The position numbers and the translations under genes are program-made. The notes below the pieces were generated by a model. It ran no database searches and had not been told where the DNA came from. It saw nothing but the letters and a program-made list of their open reading frames with translations. 64,000 nt of DNA from Myrica gale (Eukaryota > Streptophyta > Magnoliopsida > Fagales > Myricaceae). The stretch covers positions 22,021,001-22,085,000 of the forward strand of contig OZ005609.1 of the NCBI GenBank assembly GCA_963930655.1, written 5' to 3'. Below, in pieces: positions 23,791-35,742 of this stretch (positions are counted from its first letter, which is position 1; each line of letters opens with the position of its first letter).

Positions 23791-25994
23791 TCAATCCTCT
23801 TGGAAACCTAGAAAACGATTAATAAGGTTCGCAACAGGTTTGGCATCCCCAGGAGGATATGGAAGGAGAGACTCCAACCTCATCTCTGCTATAGTCTTGT
23901 GAAGGGTTTGAGGACGGGCGCAGTATAAATGCTTCCTCTCTGCGAGTTCTTCTGCTAGCTCACTTTGATGATTATCCATCAAATCTTCATTCACAACCAC
24001 AATTAAGGGCTTACCAAGTCGAAGTGTCTCAAATATGCTTCCTGAACCTGCACCATGGTCCAGATCAGCAATGAATGGAATTGAAAATTGGCACGGCAAA
24101 TATTATACCCTCTAAAATCCAAAACTTGAGACTAAAAACTCAAAAGAAGTTGGGTCTGCACTATATGTCTCTTCCTCACAGGAAGAGAGAAGGGTTAAGG
24201 CATGTTCTGAGGCAACTCTGAGCATAGATCTGTACTCTATCCCAACCCCAACCTAGCCCTACTGCAGGCATCTCAAAGTTCTAGGACAGGAAACTATCGT
24301 AACTGCTTCAAAATCGGTACAAGTTGTCAACTTCAGTATAATTCTCCCTATCATTGATTCTCCAAGTCTTCTATTTATTTGCTTCAGCATTTTTGGTGTT
24401 GAAGAATAGAAATGTGTCAAAATATAGTACAGTAAAATTTTGCTTAGCACTTTTACTCCATATTCTTCAAGGGCTTTCCTCAATGAAACCTCGTATATGA
24501 ATGCAAGGGTAGAATAACCAGAAACAGTGTTTTGCCTCCCACTAAGTTTTTTTTCCCTCATACAAAGTCCCAATTATTTGTTCCTTTTACAAAAAAGGAA
24601 ATTTCTACTACAATGTGCAGGTCAAATTCAATTATTTCCAGAACAGAAGTTCATCCGACGTGTGGCAGGTTATATTCAATAAGTGAACAGTGAAACTATA
24701 TCCTGATAACTTCCCCCTAATGTCGCTTGAATGATCATACGAAAGAGTCCATCCTATCTCCATATCTTCATTTCAATATATCCACGAAACAACCTTTTCC
24801 AACCCATATATTTGTGGGAATTGCTCAACGACGAGGAGAGAAACAAGAATAGAAGGGAAATCACACACCATAGATTGTGAAAAATGATGAGTTATCAATC
24901 AATCACCTTTTTCTAATGCAAACCAAGAGGCAGAGAAACTTTTATGAGAATCTAACTGATTGAGTTCTCACGAGGTCTTAATTTCTATTGTTATTTTTTT
25001 CTTCCTTTTGTTAGGGAGTTCCCACAGGGACTTACTTTCTCCTCTCAACGCCTTCAAGAAAAATTATACAATCAAAATGAACTTGCCTTGTCTAGTTAGT
25101 CTTCTATCACAAAATGCTCGCGAAAAGGCTAACAGCATATCTACGTGTCACAAACATTAGCAACCACCTTGGCCTTTGGAGCATTGACATCATCTTATAT
25201 TATCAACCATCATTTTAAAAGTATCAGTGTAACAATAATAACAATACCATATCATCCTCTGATTATATTCTGGCTGCATCAAAAGTGGAGACAAGATTAG
25301 CAAAGGACTGGAATCAGTTTAAAGAATGATTGGAACCAGTGACCTTTTAGACAAAGCCCATTCCTTACATAACAAATTGCACATGAACAAAAATCTATGT
25401 GGTATGTCAGTAAATTCAGTGTCTACAATGCACGATAAGAAGCTAAAATGAACACAGAGAATGGCGTCAAGCTATCAAGTGCTTACCTGCATGACTGATT
25501 ACTAGAGATGCTGATCTCAGATGATCCGCGATGCTTGATGAGAAAGTAAAGAAATCTACAGCCAGAGACCCATCTTCTCCTTCAGACTGCATAAAAAGAT
25601 ACCTAAAATGGATATCAAATGCATGGAGCCACTTGTCAAACAAGGGGGGGAGCACACTAGTTGGCTATTTTGATAAGAGATAAACTATATAATTCAAACG
25701 AACTAAAGCAGCATATCATAATGATGTAACAATTTTCTACCAATTTGATCAGAAATCAGTGCATTGAACCAAAAGACCGGAAAGAGCCAGATACTATGCC
25801 TAAAGGATCAAAATTACCTTTATAGGAGTGTAAGATCCGCGACCCATTTGAACAATAAGGTGGGTATACCCTCTTTTCAACAGCCCATCCTTAACTTCCC
25901 TAGTATCCATCGCTCTAACAAGAGCATCAAAAGAAGTTGTTCCTACGGTGACAAAAACTGTCTTCTTCCGATTTACATCTTCAGTGTCTCCCAT
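23791..25994 (-). CDS. ALG13: UDP-N-acetylglucosamine transferase subunit ALG13
   Basis: Catalytic, cytosolic subunit that docks on membrane-bound ALG14 to add the second GlcNAc to dolichol-PP-GlcNAc on the endoplasmic reticulum. Three coding exons: 25818-25994, 25487-25586, 23791-24047; 177 residues, the usual length for plant ALG13. Visible motifs: [14 protein letters not shown] near the N-terminus, [20 protein letters not shown] (the UDP-sugar-binding loop of the GT28 fold) and [20 protein letters not shown]. The first coding exon begins exactly at the ATG, because the splice acceptor AATTATAG precedes it, so the transcript must have an upstream untranslated exon. The last intron (24048-25486) shows nothing recognisable. 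Identity is firm; the Arabidopsis relative is At4g16710. Confidence 0.94.
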
Positions 25995-26000
25995 CTATAA

Positions 26001-27019
26001 TTATTTACTCTTTCCACAACTTACGCCAATTAACTCTTCAGCTGTCTAGGAGAGGGGAAAAAAAGCCTTTCAGCCACCAGAAAATGCATATAATAAACTC
26101 AACTAAGCACCTTAATTACAGGGAACATATAGTAACATTTTGTGGAAAAGAAAAAAAGAAAGAGACAAGAATAAAATAGCCTCTAGATCAAACCATTTCA
26201 CAACATCCCCTAGTTGATGTAGAGTTCACGCACACCTAAGTGATCTAAGATTACAAACTGCACTACATACATAAACGACCAAAAAAAAACAGAGGGAGGG
26301 AGAAGTAGGGAAGATAGATAATTTTTTTTTGGGAGGGATCTGTAGTGATTGTTTGCAAAAATTTGCAACATATATGGTTTAAACAAGAAATATGGCAATA
26401 ATTATACGCATATAAGTATTCAAAATTAGAGTCTAAAGAAAAATCTGCAACTTATTCAGCTTATCTATCCACCATAAGTTAGAGTGAGCTTATTTAAGGG
26501 TTTTGCTTCAGTTCAAAAAGCAAGAAAAAGAGACCATAAAACGAGCGTTCTCTCACCACCTTAAAAATCAAAACTTCAGAGAGAACTAATAAACAACACA
26601 TTATTCTCTACAACAACAACAACAAAAAACCGAGAAAAATAACTAATTGTATATGCTATGTTGTTTCTACAAAGTGACAGAGCCTGCGCGCGGTAATCCC
26701 AAAGAATAGGACAATCAATATAATATGCTGAGGCACTAGTTCGCGCCTCTCACTATTTCCCTTTCACGCCACTCAGCTCAACTGAAAAAAAAAAAGGATA
26801 GAGTGGCATTGACTGATTGGGGTTCTGGTAGTGTTATGGACTCTAATTTATTATACTCGATCTGAGAAGATGTTTGGGTGTTTGCGATCATATGAGCCAA
26901 TCCCCCCCAGCCCAGAATAGAAACATGACAATTATAGAGACTAATTGAGACAGAGAGAAGGCAATTGAACAAAATAAGTTGCATTACGTCGTACAGCTTC
27001 AGCTGAACAGGAGCAGTAC
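26001..27019. other. ALG13 5' intron
   Basis: AT-rich, with pyrimidine and A runs, and no recognised gene or transposon. If the untranslated exons above are right, this is the intron between them and the first coding exon. Confidence 0.4.
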
Positions 27020-27450
27020 CTGAAGACGGTGTGCGAAGAATTTCGAAGAGAAGGGGAGAAGAATAGTTCGGGTTGGGTTTTTCAACGCCTGCCATTAAAC
27101 GTAAGCTTTGATTGTCGCAAAAAACACAGTTTCGAAACCTTTTTTAAATCTCAAAAAAAATCTGGCTTACCCACCTAACGGATGAAACGAAAAAAAAAAA
27201 CCCCGTCAGTAATCACTTAGACCCTACCGGAGCAAAAGACAACGAAAAGTAAGGAGCTTACCTCGATGAACAGTAAAGGGATGGCCGTCCGTTGCCCACC
27301 GAACGACGGTAATGGAGTGTGAAGATAGAGGCCCGGCCTGAACTGGGAGAGAAGTCGATGGAGAACCTCCGTTTTGGCGAGATGTTACTCGCTTTTTCTT
27401 CTCTTTGGGCGAACAGCAGATCGGACGTGCTAGATTTTGAAATTGCTAAG
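27020..27450 (-). other. Probable 5' untranslated exons of ALG13
   Basis: Two exon candidates on the minus strand: one ending at 27262 with donor GAG|GTAAGC, and one at 27020-27088 with acceptor AATGGCAG and donor TTCAG|GTACTG. Both would splice to the acceptor at the ALG13 ATG (25994). A TGGGCC motif (site II core) on the plus strand at 27559-27564 lies just upstream. The exons are inferred from splice signals; their outer limit is a guess. Confidence 0.45.
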
Positions 27451-27886
27451 TAGTGGGGATGATGACGTGTGTCTTTCAAGACTCTTTCTTGGAGAAAGAC
27501 CAGCTTGAACTTGATGTCTATCAGTCTATGGGCTTGAAATCCTGAAGGACTAATAGAATGGGCCGGCATTTAGCCTTGTCCAACTTCAATTTTTTCATAA
27601 AATAACTCTCTAAAGGTAAATTCCCGACTATTCTCTATTAAATTATAGTAAAAAAAAAGGTATTTTCCAATATTTTGAATAAAAATAAATTAATTTCATT
27701 AACATGTTTTTAATGAAAAATCTGCTTTGAAATAGTAAAAAATAGAACTGCAAATATTTAACAAACATATGTGTGTTCTCAGGTGGGAAATTATCAAGCT
27801 TCAGTGAAAGAGTTAGATACGTAGCTTTCTATCATTAAAAAGGAGTAGATAGGAATCACCCCTCCTTACTTACCAAGACCATGCTT

Positions 27887-28230
27887 TTAACAGTGGTCGA
27901 AGGTTGTGTTTGAAACGGATTCCAAACTACTTTGGGAAGACCTGGTGGATGATTCACAACCCCCTTGCTGGAAGATTGAGAGCTTAGTCCTCTCTATGCG
28001 TCAAACTCTGAAAGCTCAATCAGCATGGTCAATTCAATGGGTGCCTCGGCGTTTGAATCAACAAGCCCATCTGTTGGCTCAATGGGCAGCTAGTGCTGCT
28101 TGCTCTGGTTTATTTGATGCTAGTAGCTTAGTTGGTTTTGTTCCTTCGAACATTTTGTATTGCGACTCTGGTTTCCCTGTTTTCAATTAATGAATATGTT
28201 TGATGTTTTCAAGAAAAAAAATAATAAGAA
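27887..28230 (+). mobile_element. LINE 3' tail with RNase H-like domain
   Basis: A 94-codon frame ends a reverse-transcriptase type polyprotein: FETDSKLLWEDLVDD, then WSIQWVPRRLNQQAHLLAQW, which is the C-terminal RNase H pattern of plant L1-type LINEs (V.R..N..AH.LA.WA). It is followed within 30 bases by an A-rich tail (AAGAAAAAAAATAATAAG). The 5' part is absent. No target duplication was found. Confidence 0.75.
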
Positions 28231-31120
28231 GGTATAATTTCACTAGCAGTCTCTCTAATATTAAAAAGTTACCAAAAAAAAAACAAAGGGTCTTTGGGAT
28301 AAGAAAAGACATACCTTTAAGTAAATGATTCTATTTTTTTTCTAAATAAATATTTTAGATTGTGAGTTTCAGATGACTCTAAGATGTTATGCATAGAGAA
28401 ATACTAGAAATTATTCCTAGATTATTTTCAGGTTTTTTTTGGAAAAAATCTAATGACTCATGATCTCTGGATATGTAGGGTCCACTTCTAAAATAAATTC
28501 TGAACCATAAAATTATTTCCAGAATAACCTATAAAGAACCCAATAAAAACATCAATCAGCTCCCTTATGCATATAAACCTTCACTTTACAAAAAAGTAAA
28601 AAGGCATGTCAGCCTTTCTTTTTATTTTTAGTGACTAGAGAAATATACAACACTTACTATGTATGGAATTCGAACGGATCGTATTTAGTTTGGTTGCACT
28701 TGATGGAATTAACACCACGACAAACGCCAAAGAGACTAAAGAGCTTATGACCCAACCTTTGAATTAAGTCAGCAATATAATTATTAGTGAAAATCAAACA
28801 TGAGATGGTGTGTTTACTGGGAACAGCTCCAAATTCGCCCTAACAACTGAGGCAAGTCGGGATGGGTTATCAGCCTTCCATTTTTAGGGTTAAGAAAATC
28901 TTATATGCAAGACTAAGGAAGTAGAATTAATAGGCAGTTAAATTTGAGACTAACTTTAATGTAATAACTTCGGCAAGAGTACAAACCTCAACCCATGAAG
29001 TGGTGAGACTTGAGAGTATGAAAGAAGATAAAATAGTCACCATTGAAGACATCAGACTGTTGCGGAATGAAAACCGAGGTTTCAAATCCTCAGCAACAAG
29101 GACAGTCAGCGATTCTTGCTCTTTCAGACACAATTCTGGACCAGAGACCACACTTTCGTTCCCTTTACTCACGGCACCCCAACTTTTGGACATTCCAACC
29201 AGCTTTTTCCCCTCTTATGCTAACTTGTCTCGCAAATATTCCCTTCCCCTTTCCAAGCTTTCTACTGAATGTACTGAGAGACAGAGATCAGAGGACCGTC
29301 TGAATACTGAGTTCAACTTGTAGATGCAGAAGTGGATTTTTCCCATTTAGGCTTTAAGCTCATTAAGTGCCATCCATATAGGTAATGCTCAGATGTGTTA
29401 CGATTTTTTTTTGTTGTCTAAAAAAGAAATAATTTTATTATTCATATATATATATATATATATATATTTAATTAGAGCTGATTATCTGTAATATAATAAT
29501 TTGAAAAGAAATAAACATTAAAAATTAGTGTAAAGTTAATATTGTATGAAATTTTATAATAACATTCAATACTATATAATTTATTTAAATTAAACGTTAC
29601 CATTGAAACAGTATATTGCAATTAACCCTTGGTCAACATAACGCTTCAAGATTAATAAAAGAAGCGACCAACTACTGTAACAAATAGTGGGGCCAATTTT
29701 TTCTTTTTTACTAGCCTGGTCCTGTGTAAGAGGGAGTGACCCGGCCAAGGCTATTAGGTATCGGATTTGAGCGGCTCCCAATAATTCACACTGACAGTCA
29801 CCACCAGCCACTAGTTTTAAAGAGCCTGCATTTCAACATTACTGTCAGTTGTTTAGGGTTCTGTACCTGATGTCAATGTTGAGGTCCCCAGCTCCCAACC
29901 TTGCTTGTCCGAGAGTGTTCTTTCTTTTTCTGAGCATTGCTTCTCCAACTTCTTAAAAGAAGGCGGTCCATTTGCGTGATCTTCAGAAGGGATCTGGCCC
30001 TTTTGATGGGGACCTGACACAGCTCCTTTATAAGCCTCCCAACCCACATGTGACTCTCGTACAAGTCGCTTAACAATTAACAAGTAACAAGTATCTGCCT
30101 AGAAAAAAAAAAACAAGTAACAAGTATCTGTCTTTTTGGATCAGGAAAAAAAAAACTTAAATCAATATGTGACGGGTGACCCAGTTATCGAATCTTATAT
30201 ATATTTTTATCTTATTTTACTTTGGGTTACGTAAATCATTTTCTTTCTTCTTGTTTTCCTATTCAAAGGTGGACTAAATCCGTTTCTTTCACCTACAGGA
30301 ATTGAATTGATTAAGATTTCCTCTGATTTGATGAGATGGAATATACAACATGGTGACTCTAGGGCTTGTTTGGGAGGAGTTTATTTTACTTTTAGTTTTG
30401 GTTTTGGTTTAATTTTGGATTTTGCTTTAAATTTCAAAAATAGTAATAATTTGGGTTAAAGGAGACTACAAATATGAAGAGAAAAAAACTTATAGAAAAA
30501 ATTTTAAAACAAAACTTTATGAGGGAAGGTACCTTGCCAACCCTCGCCAGTGGGCTATGAGGTGGAGGAGGGGGACTCGGACTAGGCTGCAATACCTAAG
30601 GTGTTGTACTACCAAATTGTAGAGAATACCAGTCCGAGGGACTCCCCTCTCCCTAGGTGACCTCTAGGCTCTGGCATTGGTGAAACCATGGAGTGTCTTT
30701 TTTTTTTTTAAAGCCTATGGAGTGTCTGTTTACGTCCATTCGATGTCTCTTATCACGCGTGATAGAGGATAAAGTTGAAGTCACTAGAGTGAGCTATCTT
30801 ATTGACCTAAATTTGTCCGGTATTATAGATCTTTTAGGGTAGTGCCCATAGAATCGACCATACAACATGCACGAAAAATTTAAGAATTTTCTAATAATAA
30901 GAGTATCAACTTACTTCGTGCTCATATCACTTGAAATTAATAAGCAAATCCATAAAATGCCACCTCCCAACTATTATGTTAGTTTCTTTCTTCTTCTTTT
31001 TTATAAGCAAGAACTATTACGTTAGCTATCACCCAACTACTACTCATACTGGTCATATGTATGTTCGTTTTAGTGAAATTTTTAGAATTTAATTCAACCG
31101 TCTAAAATTACAATTCTAAA
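28231..31120. other. Gene-poor intergenic DNA
   Basis: No host gene recognised. Holds a (TA)n microsatellite at about 29444-29467, AT-rich stretches, and a block at 30535-30700 that shares the word CTCGGACTAGGC with 39783-39794. A short A-rich duplication (AACAAGTAACAAGTATCTG) occurs twice near 30080 and 30112. Frames at 29000-29323 and 29853-30083 have no similarity I can name. Confidence 0.45.
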
Positions 31121-31127
31121 ATTACTT

Positions 31128-31546
31128 CTGGGAAATTAAAAATTTAGTCACTAGGTTTTAGTATCGGTGACAAAATGGTCACTGAACTTATTTTTTTTTT
31201 ACTTTTTGGTCACTGAGAATGCGTAGTGATGACTTTTCACTCCATCCGTCAAACTTCCGTTAATTTTTAACATAATATAAAGCGGTCGACCGCTACATGA
31301 AGAGGTCTATCCCTTCTACATGAAGAGATCAACAGCTACATGAAGCGGTCGACCGCTACATATAGAGGTCGACCGCTTCATGTAGCGGTCCATCTCTTCA
31401 TATTCCGTTAAAAATTAATGGAAGTTTGACAGATGGAGTGAAAAGTCACTACTACGCATTCTTAGTGACCGAAAAGTAAAAAAAATAAGTTCAATGACCA
31501 TTTTGATAACAGTACTAAAACCCAGTGACTAAATTGCAAAAATCTC
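31128..31546. mobile_element. Foldback Mutator-like MITE with GGTCGACC palindromes
   Basis: Almost the whole 419 bp is a palindrome: about 150 bp at the left (GGGAAATTAAAAATTTAGTC, ACTTTTCACTCCATC, AACTTCCGTTAATTTTTAA) returns inverted at the right. It is flanked by ATTACTT on both sides (31121-31127 and 31547-31553). The loop holds three 11-12 bp palindromes centred on GGTCGACC. The end sequence resembles that of the ERCC1 intron 2 transposon. Confidence 0.8.
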
Positions 31547-31801
31547 ATTACTTTTATATAAAAACTAATGCAACTCAACATTATTTTTTTTACACAAACA
31601 TCAATACAAGTCAAGAACTTATACACAAATATTAACAAAACTATAATATAATCTAAATATTCACACCATAATTAAAATTTTATTAAAATGGTTGTGTTTT
31701 CCACTAATGAAATGGAGAAATTTTTTCTTGAAGGAAGAGCTCTATTATTGCTGCGTAGCACATGAGATTAATCGAAGAGCGGAGACATATTCGTTTTGGG
31801 A

Positions 31802-31945
31802 AAATTTCTTGAATTTTAAAGATAATGTAAATATTTAGGTGATGTTTAAGTTTTATTGATATGCGTATAAAAGTTGTTGAATTGTACTGATACGTGTGTA
31901 AAAATAATATTAAAAATAAATTTAAAAATTTAGATTCAAATTCTT
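31802..31945. repeat. AT-rich MITE-like repeat copy
   Basis: Contains GTAAATATTTAGGTGATGTT, shared with the insertion in the Copia right LTR. No terminal inverted repeats could be fixed. Confidence 0.5.
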
Positions 31946-32194
31946 ACAATTTTTAGCCCCGACAAAACCGATGATATTGATACAACTTTTTATATAATAC
32001 AAGATTGATACAAATTTTTATATAATACAGGATTGATATTTTCTCCCTCACAGCATCTATCATCTATGGGAAGGATCAGGGGTTCCTTCGAAACCATCGA
32101 CAAGTTTGTACAACTGTGAAACACGTTTGCTTAGGAAAAAAAAAAAACTGCGAAACACGTTTAGCTGCACTCTGACAGTGGTCTTTTTTGTCGG

Positions 32195-32480
32195 TCATCT
32201 GAGAGAAAAGAACACCTTTTTTTCTGAATTGAGAGACGAACACGTTCGGGCTTTAGGGGGTTTTTGTTTTAGGAAATTTCTTAGGTTGTGTAAATATTGG
32301 GTATAAGGTTTTATTAAAATGTAAAAATATTTTATTAGATTTTGTGAAAACGTGAAGGGAGGAAATTTAAATGAATATTATAATAATAAAAAATTATTTT
32401 AAAAAATATTATTTAATAATGATTTAATATTACTTTCAATTATTGGGTTGTCTATTTTTCGGACAACAAACGGCCCTTAA
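32195..32480. mobile_element. AT-rich MITE
   Basis: Starts with GGGCTTTAGGGGGTTTTTG and ends near ACAACAAACGGCCCTT, which are roughly inverse. Core words AATATTATAATAATAAAAAATT recur in the copy at 32880-33075 and in others listed below. Confidence 0.5.
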
Positions 32481-32727
32481 TCTATCGAAGGAAAAGATAC
32501 GGAGTGGAAATATACAAGTGGGAACTGTAGACTTGACTTGACATACGTGACAATAATGTACCCAATGAGCATTTACTGTAACTTTTTATTCTTCTGCATG
32601 ATCACGTGGCTGCACATGTCTCTGATAAATTGGCGGTCAGAGGGCTGCGCAAGCTACGGTGCAGTGCAGATCCAGATAACATTGATATTCACTTATGACA
32701 GAAAAAATCTGGGGGGGGGGGGGGGGG

Positions 32728-32888
32728 GGGGATGGTGTGATTTGATTTTCCTCGCCGGGCAACATGGCCTCTGTTTCGAACCGAGTGCATTGGAAAATCA
32801 GGAGACCGAGCAGATGTAACTCTACGAAGTCTATGTAAAATTTTGTAGTATAGGTTTTACAATAATATGGGGATGGTGTGATTTGATT
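32728..32888. repeat. Poly-G run and 20-bp direct repeat around a 121-bp insert
   Basis: Bases 32711-32731 are 21 consecutive G. The 20-mer GGGGATGGTGTGATTTGATT occurs at 32728-32747 and again at 32869-32888. The stretch between (32748-32868) is not repetitive elsewhere in the window and holds a TTTCGAACC box. This looks like a long target duplication around a small retroelement, or a local duplication. Confidence 0.6.
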
Positions 32889-33080
32889 GAAGGTCAAAAT
32901 TTTAGGTATTGGAGTTTGGAAAATATTATAAAGTAAAAAAATATTATAAGAATTGGTGAAAAATGAAGAGAGAGAAAATTTTTAATAAATATTATAATAA
33001 TAAAAAATTATGTGGTGAATTTTTTTTAGTAAACTTAAAATTTTGAGCCCAATTAATTGGGGCTCAAACATGCCCTATAT
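32880..33080. mobile_element. AT-rich MITE copy
   Basis: GGTCAAAATTTTAGGTATTGG at the left and AAAATTTTGAGCCCAAT at the right are roughly inverse. Contains GAGAGAGAAAATTTTT and ATTATAATAATAAAAAATTA as in the neighbouring copy. Confidence 0.5.
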
Positions 33081-34454
33081 AGTTGAAACAGTAAATTGTC
33101 GAGAATTCTTATTTGTGCATGAGTAGTGAGCAGTGACTGTTCCTAAGGCAAATATCATGGCACTCCCTTCGTGTTGTGATACGGTATAGCCAAGGTAGAC
33201 ATGATTAATATAAGCCAAAGCTTCTCCCGTCCGAGCTCTAGTGCCCTCTGTTAAAGTGATTTGGTTTGAATTCAAGAAGGCATGAGTTAAGGATAACCTT
33301 TGTCTGATGAGGGATCAGAAAGCAAATCACTCCTACACTATCTTTAAGGATTCGAATGTTCCAACACTTGAATATTATACTGTCAGAAGAAAATGGTTTG
33401 TAAGACACAAAATTGGACCATTAATGGGAAAAAAAGGTGCAAATTTTACTTACATGCAGATAAAGAGAAATGAAGAAGTGGATTAGTCCAAGTTCTGGCT
33501 AACAAAAAGCTGATTTGCCAGCTGCCCCCATACACTAGAAAAGCACAGAAGAGGGGAAGATTTTTGTTGGGTCTGTGCCCTGTGGAGGGGGTCTTTTTTG
33601 TCACCATTCAAACGTCTTTTGCGGGCGAAGAGATATTTTCAAGGAAAATAAAATGCAAAAGAAAGATTTAAGGACAGCATTTTCTTCACGGGTTAGGCTT
33701 TTAAGGTGGACAAGTAATAATTCTGCTGCAAAAGAAGGGTTCAAAAATATTTTATTCGGTGTTTCTCTGAGAGCAGTGCATGTCTGATGCAAAGATCTAA
33801 GCCGGACAAGTTTTGAGATTCTTTGGGTGCGGTTTCTTCTGTATAAAACAAGATTCCCTTCTCTCTCTCTTCCTTGATATTTCTTTCAGACTGCAGTAAA
33901 AGGTTATTGCTGTCCCCTGGGTGCCCCATGTTACGGGGTTACCCTCTCACTCTCTCTCACAGAACGTGACTATGTTACGTACTTGTTTGAGTTCAATTAT
34001 TTAAGTTTAATAATAAAAAAAATTATATATTATAATATTTATTAAAAAAATATATCTTTAAATTTTTTCATCAACTCTCATAATATTACTTTACTTTATA
34101 ATATTTTTCAAACTCTAATATCTAAAATTTTCACACACAAACATCCAAAGTAACTGATCAATTTATTTTTTGTGAGAAAGAGAAATTCAATCCGATAAAT
34201 AAAATTTAGATTGATACAGTCCCTAGCTATACAAGTTACATAAATTTGACTTTACTTTAGTGATTTTAATAAATTATATATATCTTAAAAAATTAAAATA
34301 AAAAACTTAGAAAAAAACACACATCTTGTTTTGTGCTGACCGTCCAGATTAACTTTTTTTTTTGGTGTACCGTAAATCTTGTAAATCTCCCAGATGGCCA
34401 AATTTGCATCCATCAGAAAAAAGTGTCTTCCTACTGCAAGTGGCTTCGATTTAA
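33081..34454. other. Intergenic DNA with a MITE copy at about 33960-34150
   Basis: Nothing protein-like. The stretch 33990-34145 reads like an inverted member of the AT-rich MITE family (TCAACTCTCATAATATTACT, CAAACTCTAATATCTAAAATTTT). Confidence 0.45.
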
Positions 34455-34810
34455 AAGAAAATAGGAAAAAATACATTTTTTACCCACAAATTATCATAAG
34501 TTTTGCACTTTGTATCATAAACTACCAATTTTCATACATTTTCCTCTCTAACTACTAATTTTTAACATTTTGCACCCTTTGTCAAAGTTTTAGATTAAAA
34601 TGACGATAATGTCCTTGATCCATTTTGCATATATTAGAAGTATTGTTGTTAATTAATTAATTTCTCAAGTGTATATTATCAAATGGAAGGTGCAAAATAT
34701 TTAACATTAGTAGTCGGAGGATATAAAATGTCAAAGTAGGTAGTTTAAGATACAAAGTATATAAAATTAGTAATTTAAAAGTGCAGTATCTAAATGAATT
34801 TTCTCCAATA
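34455..34810. mobile_element. Foldback MITE
   Basis: The left side (TTTTGCACTTTGTATCATAAAC, TACTAATTTTTAACATTTTGC) returns inverted at the right (GCAAAATATTTAACATTAGT, GTTTAAGATACAAAGTATATA). About 355 bp, no coding sequence. Related text occurs near 8080 and 41200. Confidence 0.65.
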
Positions 34811-35008
34811 AAATATCTTAAAGTGAAAACAAGATTGATCGTGTATCTTTTCAACAGTGTTAGGTGCAATCTTGTGTGTTGTGTCACTTGACCACACAAA
34901 GTAATCGAGTACGGTACAATCATTGCAGCAATATTGATGCAGCCATGACACCTCCGACTGTAAAACAAGGTTCAAAGATGCTTTTTTCAGTCACAGACTA
35001 CAGTGTAA

Positions 35009-35090
35009 ACTTCAGCTCACAGGCACAGAACTTATTAGTCGCTCATTAGACTTCAACTCACAGGCACAGAACTTATTAGTCGCTCATTAG
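35009..35090. repeat. 41-bp tandem duplication
   Basis: Two head-to-tail 41-bp units, 35009-35049 and 35050-35090, that differ at one position (CTTCAGCTCA versus CTTCAACTCA) and share AGAACTTATTAGTCGCTCAT. Confidence 0.9.
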
Positions 35091-35195
35091 TTCTTCATCG
35101 TTGGTGGACGGTCAGGATTCTCTTTCACTGACGAAATAAATTCTCTTTTTAAGTTTACCACACTAGCTACAATACTTATGTAAAAGGAAAAAAAA

Positions 35196-35633
35196 GTTAA
35201 TTATATTTTAGTTTTGAAGTATTGGCACTTCGTATTTAGTGTTTTTTTTAATTTCGACATATTTCATTTACATCGTTCTAATTTACTTTAATTTACACTT
35301 ACTCATTAATTTATCTATTATTTTTAATAAAAAATCAGTCACGTATAGAACACATAAGTGTGAAGTATCTTAAAAATAAAAGAACTGAGTGTAAAGTATC
35401 ATACTCCCTAAATCATGTGAATGTAAAGTGTAATTAATCATTTTTTCATATCATGACAAAATAGGTCACACACAGAATACGTAATTGAGATTTCCATTCG
35501 TTTTAAAAGATAAATAAACGATGGATGCAAATAAAAAGAACTAAAATAACGTGAGTGAAATGTGTTAAAATTGAAATAACGAGATACAAAATATCAAACT
35601 TCCTAGACTAAGTTAGTGTAAAGTATAATTAAC
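35196..35633. mobile_element. Foldback MITE
   Basis: The left end GTTAATTATATTTTAGTTTT returns inverted at the right end as AAAGTATAATTAAC. Interior words such as TTCGTATTTAGTG and TAAAGTATCATACTCCC support several nested inverted parts. No reading frame. Confidence 0.6.
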
Positions 35634-35742
35634 TAAAAAAATCAATTTTAAAAAAATACTATGGTTCCCCTCTCTTAAACACCGGGTGGTGCTTAGAAAA
35701 GAAATAAAGACCGCTGTTGGTCGAGCTTGATTCCCTCACGAT

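Noticed and set aside
26778-27095. Frame MAGVEKPNPNYSSP on the minus strand as a gene
   Set aside because: It crosses a good donor (TTCAG|GTACTG) and its ATG falls just before an acceptor; it is more likely a non-coding ALG13 exon.
29000-30083. Several frames of 70-107 codons
   Set aside because: No domain, no splice context, and composition as expected by chance.
32637-32897. Minus-strand frame with a run of prolines
   Set aside because: The prolines are the poly-G run read backwards.
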